Origin: Sphingobacterium sp. UBA1575
GTDB taxonomy: Bacteria > Bacteroidota > Bacteroidia > Sphingobacteriales > Sphingobacteriaceae
NCBI GenBank assembly: GCA_002322865.1
Contig: DCOH01000020.1
Location: 37,926-46,992, forward strand
DNA: 9,067 bases
Direction: 5' to 3'
Shown here: piece after piece, positions 1 through 6,587 of the stretch
Position numbering within the stretch: the stretch's first letter is position 1
Layout: the number at the start of each line of letters is the position of its first letter
Program-made: the position numbers and the translations under genes
The notes under the pieces: generated by a model
The model's input: only the letters and a program-made list of their open reading frames with translations
What the model was told of the DNA's origin: nothing
Databases searched by the model: none

Positions 1-765
1 GTGCAATGGCGCAACGCCATTGATACTAACAATACTATCCCCAACCTGCAATCCCATCTGTTCAGCTCTCGAATCCTTTTCAATCTTGGATACCGGAAGC
101 ATCTTAAATATAGGTTGTACAAACTCGTTTTTCTTATGATCAGAAACATCGTTCAGAATATCCGGAGGAAGGGTAATCTTTACTTCCTGACCCCCACGAT
201 CCACCGTCAATACCGCATCACCCATCAAAACATCCGACGTCATCAGGTCCTCAAAAAATAGATTCGCCTTATTTCCATTGACCGCAAGGATCTTATCGCC
301 TTCCTTCAAACCTACCTTTTCACCAATAATCCCTGGCTTCACACCATAGATTTTGCTGTTATCGATATCCGTAGTACCATACTTAAAAGTGATCATCCAG
401 AACACCAAAATACCGACGATGATATTCACGATAATACCGCCCAACATCACGATCAATCGTTGCCAAGCTGGTTTAGAGCGGAATTCCCAAGGCTGTGGTT
501 CTCCTTTCAACTGCTCGGTATCCATCGACTCATCGATCATCCCTGCAATCTTCACATAACCACCCAATGGTAGCCAACCCACACCATATTCACATCCTTT
601 ATAATTGAACTTGAACAATTTCACCCCCCAGGCATCAAAGAACAGGTAAAATTTCTCCACCTTGATCCCAAATGCACGTGCAGCCAAGAAGTGACCAAGT
701 TCGTGTAGTATAATTAATAGCGACAGGCCTAATAACACCTGAGCTACCATAATGACGATTCCCAT
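1..765 (-). CDS. rseP: RIP metalloprotease RseP (site-2 protease family), C-terminus cut by window edge
   Basis: This is a zinc-dependent intramembrane protease. RseP homologues cut membrane-anchored anti-sigma factors and remnant signal peptides within the membrane. The first 255 residues lie in the window and the 3' end runs off position 1. The zinc-binding motif HELGH is at residues 21-25, inside the first hydrophobic segment (about 5-22). A GGYVKIAGM segment follows at 68-76, and a second membrane helix spans about 103-127. Two PDZ-like modules follow: one at about 140-200 containing GLKEGDKILAVNG, and the start of a second at about 218-255 containing GLQVGDSIVSING. Two PDZ domains between the membrane segments fit RseP. 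The ATG at 763-765 is preceded by an A-rich leader without a Shine-Dalgarno, normal for Bacteroidota. The gene lies 25 bp downstream of dxr in the same direction, a pairing common in this phylum, so cotranscription is likely. The assignment is firm, but the natural substrate cannot be read from the sequence. Confidence 0.95.
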   Translation of the reverse strand, partial: MGIVIMVAQVLLGLSLLIILHELGHFLAARAFGIKVEKFYLFFDAWGVKLFKFNYKGCEYGVGWLPLGGYVKIAGMIDESMDTEQLKGEPQPWEFRSKPAWQRLIVMLGGIIVNIIVGILVFWMITFKYGTTDIDNSKIYGVKPGIIGEKVGLKEGDKILAVNGNKANLFFEDLMTSDVLMGDAVLTVDRGGQEVKITLPPDILNDVSDHKKNEFVQPIFKMLPVSKIEKDSRAEQMGLQVGDSIVSINGVAPLH

Positions 766-790
766 TTATTTTTTATTAATTGTATATATT

Positions 791-1960
791 CTATTTATTA
801 CTGAAACGAGGTATTAAACTCCGTGCCACTCTCCTACTTTCGGCATCATAATGCAGATAATCCGCTAATTTCAAATCATCTTGCCAAGAAATCTGACACA
901 ATGTCTCTTCAATGACATCGCTCATCCCCAGAAAACTGATCTGATCCTGTAAGAAAGCTTCCACTACGATTTCGTTCGCACCATTTAAGATACAAGGACT
1001 GTTCCCACCTCTTTCCAATGCTTGATAAGCCAGTTTCAGATTCCTAAAAGCCTCCATATCCGGCGCTTCAAAAGTTAAATTTGGATAATCCACAAAGCTG
1101 AAGCGTTTGAAATCGTTCTGCAAACGGTCTGGATAGGTTAAGGCATATTGGATAGGCAACTTCATATCGGGCACACCCAATTGTGCTTTAATGGATCCAT
1201 CCTGAAATTGTACCAGCGAATGTACGATAGACTGCGGATGAATGATCACCTCGACCTGATCTGCAGATAGGTCGAACAACCATTTGGCTTCGATCACCTC
1301 CAACCCCTTATTCATCAAAGAAGCCGAATCAATGGTAATCTTTGCCCCCATTGCCCAATTTGGATGTTTCAAGGCCTGCGCCTTCGTTACAGCAAACAGA
1401 TCTTCCCGAGTTTTACCTCTAAAAGGTCCTCCAGAAGCCGTCAATATTATTTTTTCTATTGGGTTGCTTTCTTCTCCAACCAAACACTGGAATATCGCCG
1501 AATGCTCAGAATCCACCGGTAACAACCGCACCTGATGTTCTTTCACCAATTCATTGATCAATGCGCCAGCAACCACTAAGGTTTCTTTATTGGCAAGTGC
1601 AATATCCTTCCCTTTTTTGATAGCAGCAACTGTTGGTTTCAAACCAACAGAACCTACAATAGCGGTCAACACCACATCAATATCATCCCGTTGCACAACC
1701 TCTTCCAAGGCTTCCACCCCACTCAGCACCGAAATGCCCAGCGGTTCCAACGCATCCTTTGCCTTTTGATAAGCCTGCTCTTCACAGACCACCACCACCT
1801 TCGGATGAAAAGCTTTCGCCTGCTGGATCAACAGATCGGCATTCCTACCGATGGTCAATACGGTTACTTCAAATTGTTCGGGAAAAGCGGCTACAACTTC
1901 TAATGCTTGAGTTCCTACGCTACCTGTTGAGCCTAATATGGCGATTCTCTTTCTACTCAA
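791..1960 (-). CDS. dxr: 1-deoxy-D-xylulose-5-phosphate reductoisomerase (DXR/IspC)
   Basis: This cytosolic enzyme catalyses the second step of the MEP (non-mevalonate) isoprenoid pathway. It converts 1-deoxy-D-xylulose 5-phosphate to 2-C-methyl-D-erythritol 4-phosphate using NADPH and a divalent metal. It has 389 residues, close to the usual length. Visible motifs are the nucleotide-binding GSTGSVG at 10-16, LANKE at 122-126, the metal ligands D150 and E152 in PVDSEH, TASGGPFR at 174-181, and NKGLEVIE at 217-224, whose first Glu (E221) should be the third metal ligand. HPQSIVHS (241-248), the GVPDMKLPIQYA segment and NGANEIVV near the C-terminus complete the family pattern, so it appears complete and functional. 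The only conventional start that keeps the nucleotide-binding strand is TTG at 1958-1960. No in-frame ATG exists between the upstream stop (1982-1984) and the motif region. The gap to the upstream membrane-protein gene is 11 bp. Confidence 0.97.
   Translation of the reverse strand: MSRKRIAILGSTGSVGTQALEVVAAFPEQFEVTVLTIGRNADLLIQQAKAFHPKVVVVCEEQAYQKAKDALEPLGISVLSGVEALEEVVQRDDIDVVLTAIVGSVGLKPTVAAIKKGKDIALANKETLVVAGALINELVKEHQVRLLPVDSEHSAIFQCLVGEESNPIEKIILTASGGPFRGKTREDLFAVTKAQALKHPNWAMGAKITIDSASLMNKGLEVIEAKWLFDLSADQVEVIIHPQSIVHSLVQFQDGSIKAQLGVPDMKLPIQYALTYPDRLQNDFKRFSFVDYPNLTFEAPDMEAFRNLKLAYQALERGGNSPCILNGANEIVVEAFLQDQISFLGMSDVIEETLCQISWQDDLKLADYLHYDAESRRVARSLIPRFSNK
1958..1960 (-). other. dxr: Non-ATG (TTG) start codon of dxr
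   Basis: Reading the minus strand upstream of the GSTGSVG motif, the frame runs from a TAA stop at 1982-1984 through TAT CAT CTA ATT AGT TCA ACA to TTG, followed by the codons for SRKRIAILG. The first in-frame ATG lies far inside the protein, near residue 204. The start is therefore TTG at 1958-1960, or less likely ATT at 1970-1972, which overlaps the stop codon of the preceding gene. Weak initiation, possibly coupled to translation of the upstream gene, is an inference. Confidence 0.75.
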
Positions 1961-1971
1961 TGTTGAACTAA

Positions 1972-2772
1972 TTAGATGATATTATCGATCAGTGAAGGAT
2001 CTGCTCCCCCTTTATACGACTTCATCATATCCACATACACAATGGACATCACAATGCTCACGATAGGGATGATAACAAATGAATTCACTAAACCTAAAAT
2101 TTGGGATACCAAGGTGTAGCCAAAGTATTCCGCGCCCAATTGCAATAAATGGGTGGAGGCTACAATGAATATAACGATCAATAATCGGAATACATTGCCT
2201 TTGGTCATCGCCAAACTGAATTTATAGGATTTGAAGGTATTGAATCCATGTTCGATAATGAAAAATGGATAGAAGGTCGTTCTTATCAATACAAACAACA
2301 TAATAACCCCTGTTAAAAAAGGATGGACCTCCGAACGCACCGTATCCATGCTTATCCCCAAAAACAATAAAGGAAAGCAAAGCACATACATTACCAAATA
2401 AACCACAAAAGCAATCAGGGAATAGAACAACAATCCGATGATGTAGTTCACGAATTGGGAAAAGGAAGGCACATAGCCCCAAAATCCCGGTTTCTTTTCG
2501 CCCCTAGCCAATACGATGGCATTTTTTAACAGTACCAATTGCAGACTAAAATATAAACCTATAAACAGCAATAACAAAAGCACTTTCAGGCCCATGAAAT
2601 ATGAATCCGAATAAAAGGATAAGTAGCTGGATAAATAGGTAGACAGGTTGGAAGTTATAAACAAAAGAAAACATAGCCCTGCAATAGAAACATAGTTCCT
2701 CATCAGGATGTCTATAGCCCTTAAAAAGACGTCGTTCGCCTTAAAAGTAATGTCTTTTAAATAATTTAGCAT
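1972..2772 (-). CDS. Six-helix integral membrane protein of unknown function
   Basis: I do not recognise this 266-residue protein. Hydrophobicity suggests about six membrane segments, at roughly residues 28-52, 59-83, 107-140, 152-174, 195-212 and 223-249, with short polar loops and no signal peptide or catalytic motif. A conserved-looking loop, SLAMTKGNVFRLLIV (186-200), resembles loops in other polytopic proteins of unknown function; that likeness is from memory only. The ATG at 2770-2772 is preferred over the longer reading frame that starts at 2850. The longer version would begin inside the terminator hairpin of the upstream peptidase gene and adds a non-hydrophobic, Cys- and Asn-rich stretch. 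The gene lies 11 bp upstream of dxr and in the same direction, so it probably belongs to the same transcript. That placement alone does not link it to isoprenoid synthesis or to RseP. It could be a minor transporter-like or envelope-maintenance protein. Confidence 0.8.
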   Translation of the reverse strand: MLNYLKDITFKANDVFLRAIDILMRNYVSIAGLCFLLFITSNLSTYLSSYLSFYSDSYFMGLKVLLLLLFIGLYFSLQLVLLKNAIVLARGEKKPGFWGYVPSFSQFVNYIIGLLFYSLIAFVVYLVMYVLCFPLLFLGISMDTVRSEVHPFLTGVIMLFVLIRTTFYPFFIIEHGFNTFKSYKFSLAMTKGNVFRLLIVIFIVASTHLLQLGAEYFGYTLVSQILGLVNSFVIIPIVSIVMSIVYVDMMKSYKGGADPSLIDNII

Positions 2773-2783
2773 GGTGTTATTAA

Positions 2784-2796
2784 TAGTGCAAATATG
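2784..2796 (-). promoter_or_regulatory. Candidate promoter for the membrane protein-dxr-rseP unit
   Basis: On the minus strand, CATATTTG (complement of 2789-2796) differs by one base from the Bacteroidota -7 consensus TAnnTTTG. It lies about 16 bp upstream of the ATG at 2772 and just downstream of the terminator at 2832-2867, where a new promoter would be expected. I see no convincing TTG -33 box at the proper distance, so the call is weak. Confidence 0.3.
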
Positions 2797-2831
2797 ATAA
2801 TTTTTTTGGTTGTACCATATGTTACACCATG

Positions 2832-2867
2832 AAAAAAGGCTAAGAATCAATTTTCTTAGCCTTTTTT
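2832..2867 (-). terminator. Rho-independent terminator of the S9 peptidase gene
   Basis: Two perfectly complementary 15-nt arms, 2832-2846 and 2853-2867, flank a 6-nt loop. The GC-containing core GGCTAAGAA pairs with TTCTTAGCC, and the outer arms are A6 and T6, so each strand gives a hairpin ending in a T run. It begins 10 bp after the stop of the minus-strand peptidase gene and separates it from the next minus-strand unit. Its symmetry would let it act in both directions, but no plus-strand gene ends here. Confidence 0.9.
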
Positions 2868-2877
2868 AACTTTATCC

Positions 2878-5010
2878 TTAGTTCATATAATCAGGAACTG
2901 GCTTCTCCAGCAGATATTGATAGATGAACCTTGTTCTCTCTTTATTATCGTATGCGGATTTGGAGCGGTCAAAACCATGACGGCTTCCTGGATAGATCAT
3001 CAGCTCGAAAGGAACCGATCTGCTTGTTAATGCACTTACCAATTGAATGGTATTCTGTATATGTACATTATCATCCATATCGCCATGCATAATTCTTAAT
3101 CTTCCTTTGTATTTGTCCGCAAAGGTTAATACAGAACCATTTTTATAGCCTTCCGGATTATCTTTAGGCGTATCCATCCAACGCTCAGTATAATGCGTAT
3201 CGTATAGATCCCAGCTGGTAACCGGTGCTCCTGCAATACCATAATCAAAGTAATCTGCTCCTTTGGTCAATGCCAAACAGGTCATGTAACCACCATAACT
3301 ATGTCCAGTGATCATCAGTTTGTTCTTAGCTACATAAGGTTTTGCTTTCAGGTACTTCACAAAGGTGATATAATCTACCAATTCCCAGTTTCCTAAGTTA
3401 CGGTGCATCCATGCTACCCCCTGCTTTCCGAATTGTCCGGAAGCACGGTGGTCACATTCAATGAAGATAACCCCTTGCTGTGCCCATAGTTCATTCTGAA
3501 TCCCCTTCCATGTATTCCTAACCGTACCAGCATCTGGTCCACCATAAATGCTCATGATAACCGGATACTCCTTGGTTTCATCAAAATCGGTTGGATAGGT
3601 AATAATAGCTGGAAGTTGGAATTTACCATCATCCGAAGGAATACGGATGAACTCTCTTCTTGCAACTTTATAGCTATCGAAATCCGCCGACTTACTGTCT
3701 GCTAATTCCCTGATTATTTTACCCTTATTATCCACTAAGGCTACTTTGGTAGGCGTATGGATATTGGAATAGGTCGTGATAAAATATTTTGAATCCGGGC
3801 TGATATTTACACTGTGGGTATAATCACCGAAAGTTAAGCGTTTCAGGTTCTTACCAGAAAAATCAACACGGTAAAAATCTACCGTTGCCGAATTTTCCTT
3901 ACGAGCCATGAAGTACAACACCTTCTCTTTTTCATCAATTTTTTTGATCTCGGTTACTTGCCAATCACCTGAGGTCAATGGATTAACCAATTTCCCATCT
4001 AATGTATACAAGTAATAATGCGCCCAACCAGTTTTATCTGATTTTAGGATATAATGTTTATTATCCTTCAGGTAGGTAATGCGTTCCGGGTGGTCAAGAT
4101 TGATCCAGGTAGGCTGCTCTTCGTTATAAATTTCTTTTTTAGAACCATTATTTGGATCTACTTGATAGAATTTCAGATTAGTCTGATCACGGTTCATCCA
4201 TTGCACCATAATGTTACTGCTGTTGAAACTCCAATAGGGCTCCCCAAAATATTGGTCATCCTTTTCATTGAAATCCGCCCATACTACCGGGCTTCCATCG
4301 ACATGGGCAATACCCACCCTAACCTCTGGGTTTGGATCTCCCGCTTTCGGGTATCTTGTTTCTTCTAAAAAGCCATGTTGTCCACTAGAATTATAAATTG
4401 GAAACATTGGCACTTTACTATCATCGAAACGCATAAAAGCTACTTTTTTACTGTCCGGCGACCACCAATAAGCTTTATAATTGGTAGCTCGGCCCAGGAT
4501 TTCCTCATAATAAACCCAAGATGCATACCCATTATAGATGACGTCCGTTGCATCTTTGGTATGTCTTACCTCTTTTCCTGTTGCAACTTCAACAGTATAC
4601 AGATCTCTTTTCCTTAAGAAAGCCACATATTTATTGTCCGGAGACAAGGTCGCCAAGGTCTCGGAAACTTCCGGAGTAAATGTCAATTGCTTATCCTCCT
4701 CACCATTTATCCTAAAGTAAAGGTCTTTCCCAATTGTTACCAAGTATGGTGCATTCACATTTGTACTTACCGCAGCTTGCGAATTATCATATTTCTCCTT
4801 TTTACCTGTTTTTACATTGACTTTATATTCGCCATTACCTCTCTCGATATAATGTTCGGCATCTGCCCAACGATCATAACGGGCAATACTTTTCGTTAAT
4901 GATGCTTCCTGCCCTCTGGCTTGGGCGATGCTTAATTTCTTGGTTTGACCATTTGCCAGTGAAACCGCAATGAAGAAAACGGCACTGGTAACTGAGAACA
5001 GTTTATTCAT
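2878..5010 (-). CDS. Secreted S9 family prolyl oligopeptidase, dipeptidyl-peptidase IV type
   Basis: This is a serine exopeptidase predicted to release X-Pro or X-Ala dipeptides from peptide N-termini, acting in the periplasm or outside the cell. It has 710 residues, close to bacterial DPP IV enzymes. The N-terminal MNKLFSVTSAVFFIAVSLANG is a signal peptide with cleavage near residue 21. A beta-propeller domain (about 30-450, DPPIV_N type) follows, with repeated SPDSKKVAF/SPDNKYVAF blades and the paired glutamates of WVYYEEI (E169, E170), which in DPP IV anchor the substrate's free amino group. The C-terminal hydrolase domain (about 465-705) shows YGGPDAG, the nucleophile elbow GHSYGGY (Ser571), HGDMDDNVH carrying the catalytic Asp (about 646-647) and SRHGF with His678. 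The ATG at 5008-5010 is chosen because the longer frame would need a TTG at 5035-5037. The gene sits between two terminators, so it is probably monocistronic. The family is firm; exact substrate preference is inferred. Confidence 0.93.
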   Translation of the reverse strand: MNKLFSVTSAVFFIAVSLANGQTKKLSIAQARGQEASLTKSIARYDRWADAEHYIERGNGEYKVNVKTGKKEKYDNSQAAVSTNVNAPYLVTIGKDLYFRINGEEDKQLTFTPEVSETLATLSPDNKYVAFLRKRDLYTVEVATGKEVRHTKDATDVIYNGYASWVYYEEILGRATNYKAYWWSPDSKKVAFMRFDDSKVPMFPIYNSSGQHGFLEETRYPKAGDPNPEVRVGIAHVDGSPVVWADFNEKDDQYFGEPYWSFNSSNIMVQWMNRDQTNLKFYQVDPNNGSKKEIYNEEQPTWINLDHPERITYLKDNKHYILKSDKTGWAHYYLYTLDGKLVNPLTSGDWQVTEIKKIDEKEKVLYFMARKENSATVDFYRVDFSGKNLKRLTFGDYTHSVNISPDSKYFITTYSNIHTPTKVALVDNKGKIIRELADSKSADFDSYKVARREFIRIPSDDGKFQLPAIITYPTDFDETKEYPVIMSIYGGPDAGTVRNTWKGIQNELWAQQGVIFIECDHRASGQFGKQGVAWMHRNLGNWELVDYITFVKYLKAKPYVAKNKLMITGHSYGGYMTCLALTKGADYFDYGIAGAPVTSWDLYDTHYTERWMDTPKDNPEGYKNGSVLTFADKYKGRLRIMHGDMDDNVHIQNTIQLVSALTSRSVPFELMIYPGSRHGFDRSKSAYDNKERTRFIYQYLLEKPVPDYMN

Positions 5011-5045
5011 AAGTCTACTATTATTTTTTTTTATCAATTGGACGT

Positions 5046-5053
5046 CGAAGTTA
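5046..5053 (-). promoter_or_regulatory. Weak candidate -7 box for the S9 peptidase gene
   Basis: On the minus strand the complement of these bases reads TAACTTCG, one base from TAnnTTTG. It lies between the upstream terminator (5055-5082) and the ATG at 5010, the only space available for a separate promoter. A -33 box would fall inside the terminator and none is evident. The near-palindrome TTCGACGTCCAA (complement of 5038-5049) overlaps the site. Confidence 0.25.
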
Positions 5054-5054
5054 A

Positions 5055-5082
5055 CAAAAAAAAGCCACTTTTTACAGTGGCT
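5055..5082 (-). terminator. Rho-independent terminator of the DUF3276 gene
   Basis: On the minus strand AGCCACT (complement of 5076-5082) pairs with AGTGGCT (complement of 5063-5069) around a 6-nt loop, followed at once by a run of nine T (complement of 5055-5063, its first T shared with the end of the stem). It lies about 25 bp after the stop codon of the minus-strand gene at 5107-5445 and isolates it from the downstream peptidase gene. Confidence 0.88.
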
Positions 5083-5106
5083 CCCTATACGGTATATCTT
5101 TGTTAC

Positions 5107-5445
5107 TTAAAAAGAATAATCATCTTTTTCTACCAGACGACCATTATTCTCATAACCTAAATCGTCCGAGTTAGGCTCATATCTTTTCTCAATGACTTCT
5201 TGATTGGACTTAATGTATTCTACCACATCCTGAAGGCCTTCGGCAAACTTCTCAAAATCCTCCTTATAAAGGAAAATCTTATGCTTAATAAATTGGCCGT
5301 CTTCAAAACGTTTCTTGCTTTCCGTAATCGTTACGTAGTAGTCGTTGGAACGAGTCGCTTTTACATCAAAAAAATAAGTACGTTTACCCGCTCTCACCTT
5401 TTTTGAAAATACCTCTTCACGCTCTTTGTTATCAAAATCTCCCAT
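5107..5445 (-). CDS. DUF3276 / PUR-family DNA- and RNA-binding protein
   Basis: This small cytosolic protein of 112 residues belongs to the bacterial PUR-alpha-like family (DUF3276), common in Bacteroidota and spirochaetes. Members fold as a PUR domain that binds single-stranded nucleic acid. The core runs from about residue 10 to 85: EEVFSKKVRAGKRTYFFDVK, then the aromatic and basic DYYVTITESKKRFEDG, then KHKIFLYKEDFEKFAEGLQD and a C-terminal helix. Lys, Arg and aromatic residues on the predicted beta-strands fit nucleic-acid binding. The acidic tail (about 92-112, NSDDLGYENNGRLVEKDDYSF less one residue) is variable in the family. The ATG at 5443-5445 fits the usual length. It appears monocistronic because a terminator follows it, and it diverges from the LiaF-like operon. 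Its physiological role and nucleic-acid target are not known from sequence. Confidence 0.88.
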   Translation of the reverse strand: MGDFDNKEREEVFSKKVRAGKRTYFFDVKATRSNDYYVTITESKKRFEDGQFIKHKIFLYKEDFEKFAEGLQDVVEYIKSNQEVIEKRYEPNSDDLGYENNGRLVEKDDYSF

Positions 5446-5598
5446 TAGATTTGTTAATATTTAAGTTTAATCCTCTATTTTCAGTCATAAATATATAATA
5501 ATTAAACTCAAACATCCAAATTTTTGTAAAAATTATTTATTATATTAATTAAATTATTCACTCATTCTACAGTTATCGTAAAATCCATGGATAGAATT

Positions 5599-5628
5599 TT
5601 CACCGAAGATTTCCACACATTCACCGAA
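5599..5628 (+). promoter_or_regulatory. Putative LytTR-type operator: two 9-bp direct repeats 21 bp apart
   Basis: TTCACCGAA occurs exactly at 5599-5607 and again at 5620-5628, with a 12-bp spacer, so the repeats lie on the same DNA face two helical turns apart. LytTR-domain regulators (AgrA, ComE, AlgR type) bind pairs of roughly 9-bp direct repeats with 12-13-bp spacing. The pair sits about 50 bp upstream of the candidate -7 box, where an activator would bind, in front of an operon that encodes a LytTR regulator. The base sequence is not the classical AgrA-type consensus, so the assignment rests on architecture and context. Confidence 0.6.
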
Positions 5629-5678
5629 AAAATGAGGCAAAAGACCTATTTGCTATGTGCTGATGCTTATATTCGCAA

Positions 5679-5686
5679 TACTTTTG
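5679..5686 (+). promoter_or_regulatory. -7 promoter box of the LiaF-like/kinase/regulator operon
   Basis: TACTTTTG matches the Bacteroidota -7 consensus TAnnTTTG at every fixed position. Transcription would start near 5690, leaving a leader of about 18 nt before the ATG at 5709. A TTTG at 5649-5652 is 26 bp upstream, longer than the usual spacer of about 20 bp. The -33 region is therefore poor, as is common for activator-dependent promoters. Confidence 0.55.
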
Positions 5687-5708
5687 AATAAACTAAATCA
5701 AAAGACAA

Positions 5709-6584
5709 ATGACAATGAACAATCAAAACAGAAACGAGATCGACGGGAGGCCTCCAAAAAACAACAATACCTCAACCATAGTAGGTGCTATCATCATTTT
5801 TTTAGGCTTTGCCTTATTGATGAAGCAGATGAACTTGGGTAATATCATCCCAGGTTGGTTATTTGGATGGGAGACTATTTTAATCATCATTGGTTTGGTC
5901 ATCGGTGTAAATTCCAAATTCGAGAAAAAATCATCCATCGTACTAATAGTGATCGGATCGGTATTCTTCTTAAGGAATGAATTGGGCTTACATATCGGTA
6001 AATTCATCATCCCTACCGCAGCCATCATTTTAGGTCTGTATTTGCTTAATCGTAACAAAACCAGACCGCAATTGCCACCTACACCGCCAAAGGATGACGA
6101 ATTTGACTGGGACAAAAGGGTGGACAGCACCTTTACAGGAACCCCTTCCAGTGAATCATCCACAAAAACATCATCAGATTCTTACGCTCAAAGCCCAAAC
6201 GCGGAGCGTAAGATGACTGGTTTTAAGAATTATCTGCCGGAGTTTGAGAACTACCTCAAAGTGGATAATTTCTTCAGTGATACCAAGAAGATCATTTTGA
6301 GCAAAAATTTTCTAGGCGGAAACATCACCAGTATATTCGGAAGCACCAACCTGAACTTCTTACAGGCAGACCTGAACCAACCGGTTGTCATCGACACCTT
6401 CCAGTTGTTCGGAAGCACCAAGATCATCGTGCCTATGCATTGGCGAGTACACACCAACGTATCTTCCATCTTTGGCGATGTTGACGATCGTAGACCGCAT
6501 TTCGAGATCACGACCGACAGCAACAAGAAGATCTACATCACAGGTACCTCGATCTTTGGAAGCATCACGATAAAAAACAGCTAG
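5709..6584 (+). CDS. LiaF-like membrane protein (LiaI/LiaF-like TM region plus LiaF C-terminal type domain)
   Basis: This 291-residue inner-membrane protein is probably a modulator of the adjacent two-component system. A polar N-terminus is followed by four hydrophobic segments at about 23-38, 53-69, 75-88 and 96-113, matching the LiaI/LiaF-like transmembrane module. A Pro/Ser/Thr-rich linker runs about 115-185. The C-terminal domain (about 186-291) carries four regularly spaced F-G motifs: SIFGST (208-213), QLFGST (232-237), SIFGDV (253-258) and SIFGSI (281-286). This is the beta-repeat pattern of the LiaF C-terminal domain. In Firmicutes LiaF represses the kinase LiaS until envelope stress occurs; a similar role here is inferred. 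The kinase gene follows after 3 bp, so the two are almost certainly cotranscribed. The start is ATG at 5709; an in-frame ATG at 5715 is equally usable. It could also be annotated as a DUF5668-type or cell-wall-active-antibiotics-response protein. Confidence 0.85.
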   Translation: MTMNNQNRNEIDGRPPKNNNTSTIVGAIIIFLGFALLMKQMNLGNIIPGWLFGWETILIIIGLVIGVNSKFEKKSSIVLIVIGSVFFLRNELGLHIGKFIIPTAAIILGLYLLNRNKTRPQLPPTPPKDDEFDWDKRVDSTFTGTPSSESSTKTSSDSYAQSPNAERKMTGFKNYLPEFENYLKVDNFFSDTKKIILSKNFLGGNITSIFGSTNLNFLQADLNQPVVIDTFQLFGSTKIIVPMHWRVHTNVSSIFGDVDDRRPHFEITTDSNKKIYITGTSIFGSITIKNS

Positions 6585-6587
6585 GCC

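Larger units (their letters stand above)
5446..5708. promoter_or_regulatory. Divergent intergenic region
   Basis: This 263-bp gap lies between the minus-strand DUF3276 gene and the plus-strand LiaF-like operon. The first half (about 5446-5560) is extremely AT-rich. It includes a 7-bp-arm inverted repeat at 5519-5534 and two one-mismatch -7 boxes for the minus strand (complements of 5488-5495 and 5509-5516), neither with a well-placed -33 box. The second half is less AT-rich. It holds a 10-bp palindrome ATCCATGGAT (5583-5592), two exact 9-bp direct repeats (5599-5628) and a perfect plus-strand -7 box (5679-5686). I see no RNA gene or small coding sequence that can be supported. Confidence 0.6.

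Noticed and set aside
1..559. Plus-strand reading frames at the left edge
   Set aside because: They are antisense shadows of rseP, whose minus-strand frame carries HELGH and PDZ motifs throughout.
2773..2850. 26-residue N-terminal extension of the six-helix membrane protein
   Set aside because: It would begin inside the terminator hairpin and cover the only promoter space, and the added residues do not look like part of the membrane protein.
5011..5037. 9-residue extension of the S9 peptidase starting at TTG
   Set aside because: The ATG at 5010 begins a standard signal peptide, and the extension needs a rare start codon without adding anything recognisable.
5519..5534. AATTTTT-GT-AAAAATT inverted repeat
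   Set aside because: It consists only of A/T runs in a very AT-rich stretch, where such symmetry is expected by chance, and a 2-nt centre cannot form a normal hairpin loop.
5569..5577. ACAGTTATC as a classical AgrA-like LytTR half-site
   Set aside because: It occurs only once, with no partner repeat 21 bp away on either side, and its last two bases do not fit the classical consensus.
5657..5842. 61-codon plus-strand reading frame overlapping the LiaF-like gene start
   Set aside because: It overlaps the promoter box and the start of the LiaF-like gene in another frame, encodes a low-complexity Lys/Gln/Arg-rich peptide, and has no support as a gene.
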